Below, one piece after another: positions 1-9,199 of a stretch of 38,255 nucleotides of DNA. The stretch comes from Verrucomicrobiales bacterium (GTDB taxonomy: Bacteria > Verrucomicrobiota > Verrucomicrobiia > Limisphaerales > UBA9464), in assembly GCA_005801385.1 (NCBI GenBank), contig SYEM01000088.1, positions 1 through 38,255 of the forward strand. The letters are read 5' to 3'. The notes under the pieces were generated by a model. That model was not told where the DNA came from, made no database searches, and saw only the letters and a list, made by a program, of their open reading frames with translations. Position numbers and translations under genes: made by a program. Within the stretch, counting starts at the first letter, position 1. Each line of letters begins with the position of its first letter.

Positions 1-3000
1 GATGCGACCGGTCGAGCGCCTGGGCATCGACGGCTGGGTTCCACCAAGGGTCGTAGAGCACGACGTAGCTGGCGGTGGTGAGGTTGAGCCCGGTGCCTGC
101 AGCGCGGAGCGATAGGAGGAAGACGCAGGACTCGGTCTCGGCCTGGAAGGCGTTGACGACGTCCTGACGGGCCTTGGTCTCGCCGGTGAGGATGTGGGTC
201 TTGATCCCCCTTTCCTTGCAGGCGCCCTCGAGCAGCTTGAGCATCTCCACGAACTGGGAGAACAGCAGGATCTTGTTGCCCGACTGGAGGATGGGCTCAA
301 GGAGCTCGAACAGCGTGTCGGTCTTGCCGCTGGCGCTGTCGTTGCCGACGAGCTTCGGATGGCAGCAGATCTGGCGCAGACGGGTGAGGGCAGCCAGGAC
401 ATGCATCTTGGATTTGGCCACACCCTTCTCCTGGAGGGCCTTCATGACCTGGTCGCGGCTGCGACGGAGCTCCGCGAGGTAGAGCTTGCGCTGTTCCTCG
501 TCGAGGTCGCAGTCCCGACGTTCCTCGATCCGGTCAGGCAGGTCCTTGGCGACCTGTTTCTTGAGACGACGGAGCATGAGCGGACGAAGGCGGGCGCTGA
601 GCCGCCGTCGAGCAGTGCTCGGCTCCCATTCGGGGCCGTCTCCCTTGGGCTCGTAGGTCTCGTGGAAATGCGCCTGGCTTCCGAGGTATCCGGGTTGGAT
701 GAAGTCCACGATCGACCAGAGGTCCAGCAGCCGGTTCTCCAGCGGGGTACCCGTGAGGGCAAGCCGCTGCCCGGCCTGGATCTCCTTCACGGCCAAGGTG
801 ACCTGGGCATTGGGATTCTTGATAAACTGGGCCTCGTCGAGGACCAGCGACCGGAACTCGAACTTCGACAGCTCCTCGAGATCCCTGCGGAGGATGGCGT
901 AGTTGGTGACCACGATGTCGTGCTGCGGGATCTGCTTGCGGAGATTGTGCCGGGCCTGTCCGGACTGGAGCACGAGCACCTTGAAGTGCGGGGTGAACTT
1001 CTCGGCCTCACGACGCCAGTTATGGAGCACGGAGGCCGGGCAGAGGACGAGGGTCGGCTTCCGGTCCTTCTTGTGCTGGTCATGAAGCCAGGTGAGCCAC
1101 GACAGCGTCTGGAGCGTCTTCCCCAGCCCCATGTCGTCGGCCAGGATGCCCCCAAGCTTCAATCGGGACATATTCGCGAGGAAGTTGAACCCGTCGCGCT
1201 GATACGGACGAAGATCGGCGTGGATGTTCTCGGGAACCTTGGTGTCGGGTACGCCCTTGAAATTGGCGAGCTTCTCCCGGAGCTGGGCGATGGCCTTGGC
1301 CGTGCCGAGCTCGGTGAGCGTGCCCTCGTCGAGCTGAGTGGCATGCAGCAGAGACGCCTTCTGGGCGTCGGGGCTCAAGCCATCGAGACCAAGCGTCGCC
1401 GCGGTCTCATTGGCCTTGCGGTTGGCATCGACATCCAGTTCCACCCAACCGCCATCGGGCAGTTTGACGAAGCGGGTCGTGGCGGCCGCGAGGCGCTGCA
1501 GGTCGGCGGTGCTCAGGCGCATGCCCTCGGCCTCCCACTCCGCACTCACGCTGAGCCAGTCGATTCCCGAGCCCTTCAGGACCAGCTTCGGCTTGACCAG
1601 TCGACGGTTCAGGAAGAGCCGCTGGAACGAGGGATTCCCGAGGAAATCGGCATCCTTGGGCTTATCCGGCCACGCCGTGGCAAGGGCGCTGAGGAACACC
1701 TCGTTGGCGTCACCCACCCAGAGCCCCGGCTCCGGCGTGAACCAGTCGAGCTGCTGGAGCCACTGGATCGCGGCCTGGATCCTCGCGTCGTCGATCACCT
1801 CGGGCCGGTCGGCCTGCCGTGTCCGGCTGGCCGTGACCCGCGACCATTCGTGCCCGTTCCACTGCCATTCCGACTGGTCACGGTCGCTCACGCAAAGCAG
1901 GCGGAGACGGACCACCTCGTCGGCAAGTTCGAACACAAACCGAGGCCGTGCCGGATGGGAGATGCACAACTGGCTCCAGTCCGCCTCATGGAGTGACGTC
2001 GCACCGCCGACGGGCGACCCGGTCTCAGGCGACCCGGTCTGCGACGCGGAGCCCCCCTTCGCCGGGCGGGTCTGGGACTTCCTGAGCTCGGTCAGCAGCC
2101 TGTGGGAGAGCTTCTTGACGGGAAGGACCGGGCGCTGTGCCCAAGGACCCAGGAGACTGACCGGCGGCGCGTTCCTGAGGATGTAGACCTCGCTGTCCAC
2201 CAGCACGAGGACGGGTTGGCCGACAAAGAACTGGCACCCGGCGAGGGGGCGGGAGGAGCCATCAGGGAGAGCCAGAAGGTGGGTGAAGCTCAGGTCGCCG
2301 TCGATGGTGTCGAGGTGGGGCTTGAGCTCCGCGATCTGTCCATGGAACTCCAGGCTGGTGGCACGTCCCGTCAGCTCCAGGCGGGTCCCATGGCCCCAGG
2401 TGGCCAACCAGGTCAGGAGGTCGGCGCCCTCGAGGACCAACGGCTCACCCTCCTTGGCGCGATGCGACCAGTTGTCGTGGAGCCAGTCGATTACGGCCCA
2501 GTCGTCCGCCGGAAAGAGTTCAGCCTCATGGGCGGCCCGGGTTCGCAGCTCGCAGAGGTCCGACAGGAAGCGTTCCTTCTCGCCGGATCTCGAGCGGAAC
2601 AACAGGAACTTGACCACCAGCTGCCACTGGTTGGCGTCGTCTCGGACACGGCGGGTCTCGCAGAGGACCCGCAGGGTGGCCTTTGGCGCATCGAGATGGG
2701 TGTGGGTGGCGGGCAGGAGCCAATTCTCGAGCTCCTGAACAAACTGCATCTCCTTCTCCGACTGCTCGACCTCCTGGAAGCGCTCGAAATTGGCGTAGAG
2801 CAGCAGTTCGGTCGGCAGCGAACGATTGGCCCGGAGGAACAGCATCGCCACCTCCTCGAGGCGGCTCTTGCCCTCTGCCCCCTGGATCCTCGACCACCAG
2901 TCGGTCGCACCGAAGTCACCCCGCCGCAACGCGAGCTTCTCGAGGTAGTCGTCGAACAGGAGGTAGGCCCGCTGGGGGTCGCCACAGGATCCCAGCAGCT

Positions 3001-3169
3001 TGAGCACCGCCTCACGCTCGGCGACCTTCTCCCGGGAGTCCGCCAGTTCCCGGCGAAGATCTGCGAAGGATCCATAGGTCGTGTTGAGGACGCGATGGTG
3101 GGCGTCATACTTGGTGCTGGCGGCGGTCGGCCGGCTGGCAGGACGGGTCGTTCTGGAACCTCTAGGCAT
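1..3169 (-). CDS. SNF2-family DEAD/DEAH-like helicase, C-terminus cut by window edge
   Basis: The protein is a Swi2/Snf2-type double-stranded DNA translocase (HepA/RapA-like superfamily 2). Reading from the ATG at 3169, 1056 residues stay open to the left edge. Residues 1-640 are a long N-terminal region without recognised motifs and without the CxC...CxH pattern of a SWIM zinc finger. The helicase core follows: motif I DDMGLGKT at about 678-685, Ia around LVLCPASVLHNWRREA, motif II LDEAQFIKN with DEAQ at 778-781, motif III ALTGTPLENR, and C-lobe motifs LLFSQFVEMLKLLE and LYDPWWNPAVDAQALDRSH. Only the end of motif VI (the usual RIGQ) and a short tail are missing. It is transcribed away from the ArnT-like gene. 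It could act in transcription recycling or chromosome maintenance; the substrate cannot be told from sequence. Family assignment is firm, the role is not. Confidence 0.93.
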   Translation of the reverse strand, partial: MPRGSRTTRPASRPTAASTKYDAHHRVLNTTYGSFADLRRELADSREKVAEREAVLKLLGSCGDPQRAYLLFDDYLEKLALRRGDFGATDWWSRIQGAEGKSRLEEVAMLFLRANRSLPTELLLYANFERFQEVEQSEKEMQFVQELENWLLPATHTHLDAPKATLRVLCETRRVRDDANQWQLVVKFLLFRSRSGEKERFLSDLCELRTRAAHEAELFPADDWAVIDWLHDNWSHRAKEGEPLVLEGADLLTWLATWGHGTRLELTGRATSLEFHGQIAELKPHLDTIDGDLSFTHLLALPDGSSRPLAGCQFFVGQPVLVLVDSEVYILRNAPPVSLLGPWAQRPVLPVKKLSHRLLTELRKSQTRPAKGGSASQTGSPETGSPVGGATSLHEADWSQLCISHPARPRFVFELADEVVRLRLLCVSDRDQSEWQWNGHEWSRVTASRTRQADRPEVIDDARIQAAIQWLQQLDWFTPEPGLWVGDANEVFLSALATAWPDKPKDADFLGNPSFQRLFLNRRLVKPKLVLKGSGIDWLSVSAEWEAEGMRLSTADLQRLAAATTRFVKLPDGGWVELDVDANRKANETAATLGLDGLSPDAQKASLLHATQLDEGTLTELGTAKAIAQLREKLANFKGVPDTKVPENIHADLRPYQRDGFNFLANMSRLKLGGILADDMGLGKTLQTLSWLTWLHDQHKKDRKPTLVLCPASVLHNWRREAEKFTPHFKVLVLQSGQARHNLRKQIPQHDIVVTNYAILRRDLEELSKFEFRSLVLDEAQFIKNPNAQVTLAVKEIQAGQRLALTGTPLENRLLDLWSIVDFIQPGYLGSQAHFHETYEPKGDGPEWEPSTARRRLSARLRPLMLRRLKKQVAKDLPDRIEERRDCDLDEEQRKLYLAELRRSRDQVMKALQEKGVAKSKMHVLAALTRLRQICCHPKLVGNDSASGKTDTLFELLEPILQSGNKILLFSQFVEMLKLLEGACKERGIKTHILTGETKARQDVVNAFQAETESCVFLLSLRAAGTGLNLTTASYVVLYDPWWNPAVDAQALDRSH

Positions 3170-3354
3170 GCGATGTCGGAAAGGCGACGGATGTAATACT
3201 GAATCTTCTCTCCGTTGCCCCTGATGACGGTCAACAAGGAAGTGGACGAAAATTGGTCTCGACACAGACACGCCCCACCGGAACGCCGGGGCCGACATGC
3301 CGCTCGGGATGCACGCGGGGAATCCATCCACCGGAAAGGTCTCCGGACCGGGAT

Positions 3355-3384
3355 TTGATTGCCACGGTGCGGCATCAATTTAGT
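3355..3384 (+). promoter_or_regulatory. possible sigma70-type promoter for the ArnT-like gene
   Basis: TTGATT at 3355-3360 and TTTAGT at 3379-3384 are separated by 18 bases, each matching four of six consensus positions. The predicted transcript would begin roughly ten bases before the ATG at 3402, leaving almost no leader, which agrees with the absence of a Shine-Dalgarno there. The match is weak and rests on reading by eye. Confidence 0.22.
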
Positions 3385-3401
3385 CTCACATCATCAATAC
3401 G

Positions 3402-5123
3402 ATGACGTCACCGCCACCGTCGCGGAACGACGGGATCTGGCTTGCATTCGCCCTCGTGGTGGCGCTGCTGACGATCACGTTCCAGATGGGGAGCCTGCCC
3501 CTGATCCAGCCCGACGAGGGTCGGAACGCGGAGGTTGCGCGGGAGATGAAGGAGCGTGGTGCCTGGCTGGTGCCGACCCACAACGGGCAGGTGTACCTCG
3601 ACAAGCCGGCCTTCTACTTCAAGGCCGTCGCCCTCTCGCTGGCCGCTTTCGGTGACACTGAATTCGCAGCGCGTCTGCCATCGGTCCTGTTCGCCCTCGG
3701 AACACTTGGTGTTTCCTGGCTCTTCGCACGAGGACGCCTCGGCCCGAGAGCCGCGGCGATCGCGGTGCTGGTCACAGCCACGACACCTCTCTTCTTCATC
3801 CATGCGCGCACGATCATCTTCGACGTCGCACTCACCCTGTTCGTCTGCGGCTCCATCTTGTCCGGACACCTCGCAGAGGCCTCACGCCAGGGGCCTTGCA
3901 GAGGCTGGCACCTCGTGGCGGCCATCGCCGCGGGCCTGGGAACGCTGGTCAAGGGACCGGTGGGGTTTGCCGTGCCGGCCCTCGTGCTGATCCTTCACCA
4001 CCTGGTAGAGAGACGCCCCCGGGCCATCCTCCGGATGCTCCACCCGATGAATGCGGTCGCCTTCGTGGCGGTCGTCCTCCCATGGTTCGTGGGAGTCTCG
4101 ATCGCCCAGCCCGACTTCCCCCACTACGGGCTGGTGGAGGAGACTTTCAACCGGTTCACCACGGGGAAATTCCACCGCACCCAGCCCTTCTACTTCTACG
4201 CCTGGGTCGTCCCCGCAACCTTCCTCCCCTGGAGCCTGATGCTTCCCGGGGCAGTCCTCCTGATGCTCCGACGCCAGAGATCCCTGGGACCCGTGACCCG
4301 GTTCGCGATCGTCTGGATCCTCGTGGTGGTGGGATTCTTCTCATTGTCGAAGTCCAAGCTGCCCGGGTATGTCATGAGCATTGCCGTACCGTGGGGCTGG
4401 CTGATCGGCCGCATCATCGACCGGGCCATCGCCGACCCGTCAGGTCCCGAACGACGCATTGTCCGGACGGGAACCCTCGCTCTGGGATCGATCACGCTCC
4501 TCGCGACCCTTGCCATCGGTTTCTTTGGGGAACCGATCCTGCGGACGATCCGGACCAATCCCGACATCGACCCGGGACGGATCCAGGCCGTCTGGCTACC
4601 CCTCCTTGGCCTGACCGGCTTCGTGGGATTCATTGCGACCATGGGTTGGTGGATGCGGAGGCCGGCCTGGTCCGCCATTGCGTTCGCCGCGTTCCCACTG
4701 TTGGCGCTCACGCTGGGATCGGACGTGCTGATGGCGGTCTACGACAGCCGGTCGGCCCGAAGGATGTCCATGACCATGCCCCGACTCCCGGACGACACGG
4801 AAATCGTCTTCTACCAATGCATGCCCGTCGGGCTTCCCTTCTACCTCCGGAGGACAGGGACCCTGGTGACCCGGGACGGCGGGGAACTCGCGAGCAACTA
4901 TGTGAAGTACAGCCTGGCGCAGCGGCCGGAGCGCCCGCCCGGAATCGTCGATGTGGACCGGTTCTCCACCTGGTTCAACGAGGTGAGGACTCCCGTCTAC
5001 CTGGTCGTACAGCGCCATGACGAGCCCTGGCTGAAGGAACTGGTTGCCCGCCGTGGCGCGACGCTCCAGGGGTTCTATCAGGGATATCTCGGGGCCCTGA
5101 TCCTACCGAAGGAGACCCTCTGA
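3402..5123 (+). CDS. ArnT/PMT-like polyprenol-phosphate sugar transferase (GT83-type)
   Basis: This 573-residue integral membrane protein has the architecture of the GT-C fold family that includes ArnT and protein O-mannosyltransferases. These enzymes take a sugar from a polyprenyl-phosphate donor and attach it on the outer face of the inner membrane. A first membrane helix (about 11-30) is followed by the periplasmic loop with the catalytic-type acidic pair in LIQPDEGRNAEVAREM (D38, E39) and by YLDKPAFYF, both hallmarks of ArnT-like proteins. About ten further hydrophobic segments follow, then a soluble C-terminal part from about residue 440. The family acceptor can be lipid A, another lipid or a protein, so the substrate is unknown. 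asnB starts one base after its stop with a good AAGGAG upstream, so the two are very likely co-transcribed. Confidence 0.85.
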   Translation: MTSPPPSRNDGIWLAFALVVALLTITFQMGSLPLIQPDEGRNAEVAREMKERGAWLVPTHNGQVYLDKPAFYFKAVALSLAAFGDTEFAARLPSVLFALGTLGVSWLFARGRLGPRAAAIAVLVTATTPLFFIHARTIIFDVALTLFVCGSILSGHLAEASRQGPCRGWHLVAAIAAGLGTLVKGPVGFAVPALVLILHHLVERRPRAILRMLHPMNAVAFVAVVLPWFVGVSIAQPDFPHYGLVEETFNRFTTGKFHRTQPFYFYAWVVPATFLPWSLMLPGAVLLMLRRQRSLGPVTRFAIVWILVVVGFFSLSKSKLPGYVMSIAVPWGWLIGRIIDRAIADPSGPERRIVRTGTLALGSITLLATLAIGFFGEPILRTIRTNPDIDPGRIQAVWLPLLGLTGFVGFIATMGWWMRRPAWSAIAFAAFPLLALTLGSDVLMAVYDSRSARRMSMTMPRLPDDTEIVFYQCMPVGLPFYLRRTGTLVTRDGGELASNYVKYSLAQRPERPPGIVDVDRFSTWFNEVRTPVYLVVQRHDEPWLKELVARRGATLQGFYQGYLGALILPKETL

Positions 5124-5124
5124 G

Positions 5125-6993
5125 ATGTGCGGGATCTGTGGAATCCTCGGCTTCGAGGCCGCAGCGGAGTCCGACCGCTTCCAGGAACGCGTGGACACGA
5201 TGCTGGAGGCACTGCGGCACCGGGGGCCGAACGCCGTCGGCTCGGCGGCATCAGGCCCGGTGGTGTTGGGGGCCACCCGTCTGGCCGTCCGGGGCATCGA
5301 CCACCCCAGCCAGCCCTCGATCGACCCCGAATCCGGCGTCGTCGTGGTCTGCAATGGCGAGATCGACAACCACAGAGAGCTTCGAGCCTGGCTGGAGGCC
5401 AAGGGACGGCCCGTCCCCCCGGGAAGCGACGTCGAGGTCCTGCCCGGGATGTACCTCGAGCTGGGTGACGGGTTCCTCGAACGTCTGGTCGGGGCTTTCG
5501 CCCTGGCCGTCTGGGACCCCCGAAGCGGCAGGCTGCTCCTCGCCCGGGACCGTACCGGTGAACGTCCCCTCTTCTTCCGCCAGGATGCCGATCGTCTGAC
5601 GTTCGCCAGCGAGATCGCGGCAATCGCCTCGTCGGGATCCGGTCCGTTGACCGTTTCCGGGACCGGTATCCGAAGCTATCTCCAGTTCGGCAACTTTGCC
5701 GCACCCAGGTCCCCCTTCACGGAGGTCGAGAAAATCGGCCCCGGTGAGAGCCTGGTCGTGGAACAGGGCCGGGTGGAACGGCGACGGTACTGGCGCTGGT
5801 CGATGAGCCAGCAGCCGAAGCAGGCCGCATCGGTCGATCGCTTCGACGCGATCTTCCGGGAGGCGGTCCGTCGACAGACCGATGTCGACATCGACTTCGC
5901 CGTGTTCCTGAGCGGCGGCCTGGATTCTTCGCTGGTCACCGCTGTGACCCGCTCCCTCCACCCGTCCAGACCTCTGGTCGGCTACACGGTTCGCTTCGGG
6001 GAGGCCTCGTTCGACGAGGGGGACGTCGCCCTGGAGGTGGCCCAACGTCTCGGTGTCCGGGCTGAATCCATCTGGGTCGGCCCCGAGGACTTCGCCCGGG
6101 AACTCCCCCTCCTCATACGGCGTGTCGGGGAACCGCTGGCGGATCCTGCCTGGCTTCCTGCGGCACTGCTGTCGCGGACCGCCGCCCAATCCTTCCGGAT
6201 GACCCTCGTCGGCGAGGGAGCCGACGAGCTGTTTGGTGGGTATCCCACCTACCTGGGTGTCCGGGCCGCCGAGACCTACAATCGCCTTCCGGGATCCATC
6301 CGATCCCTGTTCAGGAGGATCGTCGAGTCCCTGCCTCCCAGCGACAAGAAGGTCACCCTCTCCTTCCTGTTGAAGCGGTTCGTCGCGGGTGCCGACCTCG
6401 ACGGCATCACGCGTCACCAGATCTGGAACTCGAACATCCCTCCGGCTCTTCTGCGCCGTCTCGGGATCGACCCAGTGCCCCTCCCGGGTCCAATTCCCGA
6501 GGGGCCGGAACTCCTGGACCGGGTCCAGCAGCTGGATCTTGAGACGAGCCTCGCCGAGGGCCTCCTCACGAAGGCGGACCGGGCCGGCATGAGTTCCGCA
6601 CTCGAGCTTCGCGCCCCGTTCCTCGACCTGGGGGTCCTGGACTATGCCGCGACCCTCAAGGCGTCGGACCGGGTGAGGGGGCTGACCACCAAGGCCTTCC
6701 TCAAGGACTACGCGCTCCGATACCTCCCCCGCTCCATCGTCCACCGCCGCAAGCGGGGGCTGTCGGTGCCGCTGGCGGCCTGGCTGCGGGGACCCCTAAA
6801 GACCTGGGCCGCGGATCGGCTTTCCGACAGCGCCCTCGACTCGGTGGGGATCTCACGGCAGGCCGCGCGATTGGTGTTCGAGGAGCACCTTCACAAGCGT
6901 GCCGACCACGGACGGGCACTTTGGACCCTGATCGTGCTCTCCTTCTGGCTGGAGTGGTCGCGGATGCCAACGCCACAGCCCACTTCCTCCTGA
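5125..6993 (+). CDS. asnB: asparagine synthase (glutamine-hydrolysing), class II
   Basis: The 622-residue enzyme has the standard two-domain layout. An N-terminal nucleophile amidotransferase domain (about 1-215) begins MCGICGILGF, with Cys2 as the glutaminase nucleophile. A C-terminal synthetase domain follows with the PP-loop SGGLDSS at 263-269 and GEGADELFGG from residue 363. In family members this domain adenylates a carboxylate and transfers ammonia. The start is supported by AAGGAG eleven bases upstream and by the need for Cys at position 2. The gene lies one base after the ArnT-like gene and upstream of an exporter. That position leaves open that it amidates a sugar or peptide carboxylate rather than free aspartate, as AsnB homologues in surface-glycan loci do. 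No key residue appears lost. Confidence 0.92.
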   Translation: MCGICGILGFEAAAESDRFQERVDTMLEALRHRGPNAVGSAASGPVVLGATRLAVRGIDHPSQPSIDPESGVVVVCNGEIDNHRELRAWLEAKGRPVPPGSDVEVLPGMYLELGDGFLERLVGAFALAVWDPRSGRLLLARDRTGERPLFFRQDADRLTFASEIAAIASSGSGPLTVSGTGIRSYLQFGNFAAPRSPFTEVEKIGPGESLVVEQGRVERRRYWRWSMSQQPKQAASVDRFDAIFREAVRRQTDVDIDFAVFLSGGLDSSLVTAVTRSLHPSRPLVGYTVRFGEASFDEGDVALEVAQRLGVRAESIWVGPEDFARELPLLIRRVGEPLADPAWLPAALLSRTAAQSFRMTLVGEGADELFGGYPTYLGVRAAETYNRLPGSIRSLFRRIVESLPPSDKKVTLSFLLKRFVAGADLDGITRHQIWNSNIPPALLRRLGIDPVPLPGPIPEGPELLDRVQQLDLETSLAEGLLTKADRAGMSSALELRAPFLDLGVLDYAATLKASDRVRGLTTKAFLKDYALRYLPRSIVHRRKRGLSVPLAAWLRGPLKTWAADRLSDSALDSVGISRQAARLVFEEHLHKRADHGRALWTLIVLSFWLEWSRMPTPQPTSS

Positions 6994-7373
6994 GGCCTCC
7001 TCCCACGGGCATCCAACCCTGGATCCGGCACCCCGCCGACGGGTTTCCCGGCGCGACGAGTCATTGCCGACCGAGCTCAGCATCAACGACGGCGGCGAGG
7101 GCCTGGGCCGCCTTCTCGATCCACTCCTCCAGCGTCCGGATCCGACGACGACCGCCGCGGACGGGGCGGCACCGGGATTCGGGGTTTCGTTGGAAGACAG
7201 GGGGCGGTGGGTGGGCCAATCCAGGCCGTGGTTTTGAAGGGCAGCACATGATCGACTCCGGGCAGGAATAAAATAGGAACGCGACAGGCTAGGCTGCACG
7301 CATCGGACCACCAGTCAGGTTGTTCACAGCTTGTTGGCAGGGCCACTCTGGGAACCCGACCCTGAGCGGGTTC

Positions 7374-7398
7374 ATGCCCCGGCAGACCTTGCCGGCAT
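7374..7398. repeat. inverted repeat (hairpin) about 90 bp upstream of the ABC exporter gene
   Basis: CCGGCA at 7379-7384 and TGCCGG at 7390-7395 are perfectly complementary around the five-base loop GACCT. ATGCC at 7374-7378 and GGCAT at 7394-7398 can form an alternative, longer outer stem with a bulge. No run of T follows, so an intrinsic terminator is unlikely. An operator or an mRNA leader structure for the exporter operon is possible. Confidence 0.45.
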
Positions 7399-7400
7399 CC

Positions 7401-7422
7401 CGCCAGGTCCTCGCCAGGTCCT
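7401..7422 (+). repeat. tandem 11-bp direct repeat
   Basis: The unit CGCCAGGTCCT occurs twice back to back and is followed by a partial third copy (CGCC). It directly follows the hairpin at 7374-7398 and lies about 50 bases upstream of the ABC exporter start. Function is unknown. Confidence 0.6.
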
Positions 7423-7474
7423 CGCCCTTTGCCAAACGGCGGGTACTACGTAGGATCCGCCTTCAAACGAATCG

Positions 7475-9199
7475 ATGGATGAACCCCAACGGCCACCCCG
7501 GATCCCCCCCCATCGCCATCCGTCCCCTCGGCAGCGGTTCTTCGGCATCCTCAGACCGGAACGCCGGGATATCGAAGTGCTGCTTCTGTTCTCCCTGATG
7601 AACGGCGTGTTGCTCATCGCACAGCCGATGGCCGTGGACGCCGTGGTCAACAACATCGCCTTCGGCGGCGAGCAGAAGGTGTACCTCCAAGCCCTCATCA
7701 TCATCGCCGTAGCCCTAGGGATGTTCCTTGGGGTCAGCGCCCTGATGCGAGGAACCCAGGCCTACGTCATGGAGACGATCGAGCGTCGGCTCTTCGTGCG
7801 CATGGCCGCAGACCTGTCCTACAGGATTTCCCACTGCAGGACCGGGGACTTCGAGCGGGCTCTCGGACCGGAGATGATCAACCGATTCTTCGAGGTGATC
7901 ACCCTGCAGAAGGTCAGTTCCACGCTGCTCCTTGAAGGGGTAAACGTGGCGCTGTCGACCGTGATCGGCCTGGTGGTTCTTTCATTCTACCACCCCTATC
8001 TCCTAGCCTTCTCCCTGGTCCTGATCGCATGTCTGGTGGCCATCCTAGGCCCTCTGGGACACAACGGCGTCAAGACCAGCATCCAGAAGTCCTACGCCAA
8101 GCACGCCGTCGTGGACTGGCTGGAGCAGCTTGCGCGCTACCCGACCCTGTTCAAGGGCACCGGGGCGGCAGAGTTCGCCTGCAGGAAGGCCGATGCGCTC
8201 TCGCAGGACTACCTCCTCAAGCGTGAACGCCACTTCAGCATCCTCCTGCGACAGATCATCGGTCTGCTCACCCTCCAGGCCGTCGCCAGCGGAGCGATGT
8301 TGACCCTTGGAACGTTTCTGGTCCTCCGTGGGGAACTGACCCTCGGCCAGCTGGTCGCCAGCGAGCTCATCCTGACCGCGATCGTCGATTCGATCGCGAA
8401 GCTGAGCAAACAGCTGGCCGCCTGGTACGACGCCCTGGCCTCGTCGGACAAGCTGGGCCACCTCGTCGATCTGCCGGTCGAGCCGGAGCGACAGACGGCC
8501 CAGTTGCAGCGGGTGGGGCCTGCTGCCGTGGAGGGACGCCACATCGGTTTCACCTACCCGGATTCCCCCCCTCTGTTCCACGACCTCTCCTTCCGGTTCC
8601 CGGCAGGATCCAGGGTGGCAATGGTCAGCGCCGCCGGCTATGGATCCAGCACGCTCCTCGACCTGATTTTTGCGCTGCGTCCCATCGACCAGGGAGAGCT
8701 TCTGGTGGACGGGGTCGACCTCCGACACTGGGCTCTGGACGCATTGCGGGAGGATGTCGCACTGGTCCGCGGCACGGAAATCATCAGCGGCACCATCCTG
8801 GAAAACGTCTCCCTAGGGCGGGCCAACATCGGACCGTCCGAGGTCCGGAACGCGCTCGAGGCCGTGGGTCTGCTCCCGGCCGTCCTGAACTGGCCCTCCG
8901 GCATCGACACTCCGTTGGTGGCCGGGGGGAAACCCCTCACCAGCACCCAAAGAGTCCGCCTCGTCCTGGCACGCGCAATCGTGGGTCGACCCCGGTTGCT
9001 GATCCTCGATGAATGCCTGGAGGGACTCGACACCGCCTCCGTGGAGGGGCTGGCCCCGTTCCTCTTTGCGCCTGGCAACCCCTGGACCCTGGTCTTGGTG
9101 ACGCGGGATCCCGACCTGATCCGACGCTGCGACCAGGTACTGAAACTGGGGGATATCCATGGCGTCACGCCGACCCCCAACACGCCTCCCTCCGCATGA
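7475..9199 (+). CDS. ABC half-exporter with degenerate ATPase motifs (type I secretion-like)
   Basis: This 574-residue protein has an N-terminal membrane domain (about 25-310, roughly six helices) and a C-terminal nucleotide-binding domain (about 345-555), the layout of ABCB/HlyB-type half-transporters. It has no peptidase C39 domain. The ATPase is unusual. Walker A reads SAAGYGSST at 385-393, with Ser391 in place of the catalytic Lys. The Q-loop position is Arg432. The signature is LTSTQ (488-492) instead of LSGGQ. The H-loop position is Thr543. Walker B with its catalytic Glu (LLILDE, D512-E513) is kept. The gene overlaps the HlyD-like gene by ATGA, so the protein surely belongs to that tripartite exporter. 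Either it works with a second ATPase, is a regulated or inactive gate, or uses an atypical cycle. Family is certain; activity is in doubt. Confidence 0.88.
   Translation: MDEPQRPPRIPPHRHPSPRQRFFGILRPERRDIEVLLLFSLMNGVLLIAQPMAVDAVVNNIAFGGEQKVYLQALIIIAVALGMFLGVSALMRGTQAYVMETIERRLFVRMAADLSYRISHCRTGDFERALGPEMINRFFEVITLQKVSSTLLLEGVNVALSTVIGLVVLSFYHPYLLAFSLVLIACLVAILGPLGHNGVKTSIQKSYAKHAVVDWLEQLARYPTLFKGTGAAEFACRKADALSQDYLLKRERHFSILLRQIIGLLTLQAVASGAMLTLGTFLVLRGELTLGQLVASELILTAIVDSIAKLSKQLAAWYDALASSDKLGHLVDLPVEPERQTAQLQRVGPAAVEGRHIGFTYPDSPPLFHDLSFRFPAGSRVAMVSAAGYGSSTLLDLIFALRPIDQGELLVDGVDLRHWALDALREDVALVRGTEIISGTILENVSLGRANIGPSEVRNALEAVGLLPAVLNWPSGIDTPLVAGGKPLTSTQRVRLVLARAIVGRPRLLILDECLEGLDTASVEGLAPFLFAPGNPWTLVLVTRDPDLIRRCDQVLKLGDIHGVTPTPNTPPSA

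Larger units (their letters stand above)
6994..7474 (+). other. 481-bp gap between asnB and the exporter operon, no convincing gene
   Basis: Every reading frame here is short and of shadow-like composition. The best small candidate is on the minus strand at 7061-7249; its last 25 residues look protein-like but its first half does not. The gap holds a TAAAAT hexamer at 7269-7274 that resembles a -10 box but has no matching -35, a hairpin at 7374-7398 and a direct repeat at 7401-7422. It probably carries the promoter of the exporter operon. A small peptide gene cannot be excluded. Confidence 0.5.

Noticed and set aside
194-1996. 600-codon plus-strand open frame
   Set aside because: It is antisense to the SNF2 helicase, whose conserved motifs are all on the minus strand. 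The composition is that of a high-GC shadow frame.
5251-6744. 497-codon minus-strand open frame
   Set aside because: Antisense to asnB and without any conserved motif.
7061-7249. Small minus-strand gene in the asnB-exporter gap
   Set aside because: The last 25 codons look plausible, but the first half is Pro/Arg-rich shadow sequence and there is no ribosome binding site.
5125-7474. Lasso-peptide biosynthesis locus around AsnB
   Set aside because: No precursor peptide, RiPP recognition element or transglutaminase-like leader protease is visible, and the AsnB keeps the full N-terminal glutaminase with Cys2, typical of true amide synthesis.
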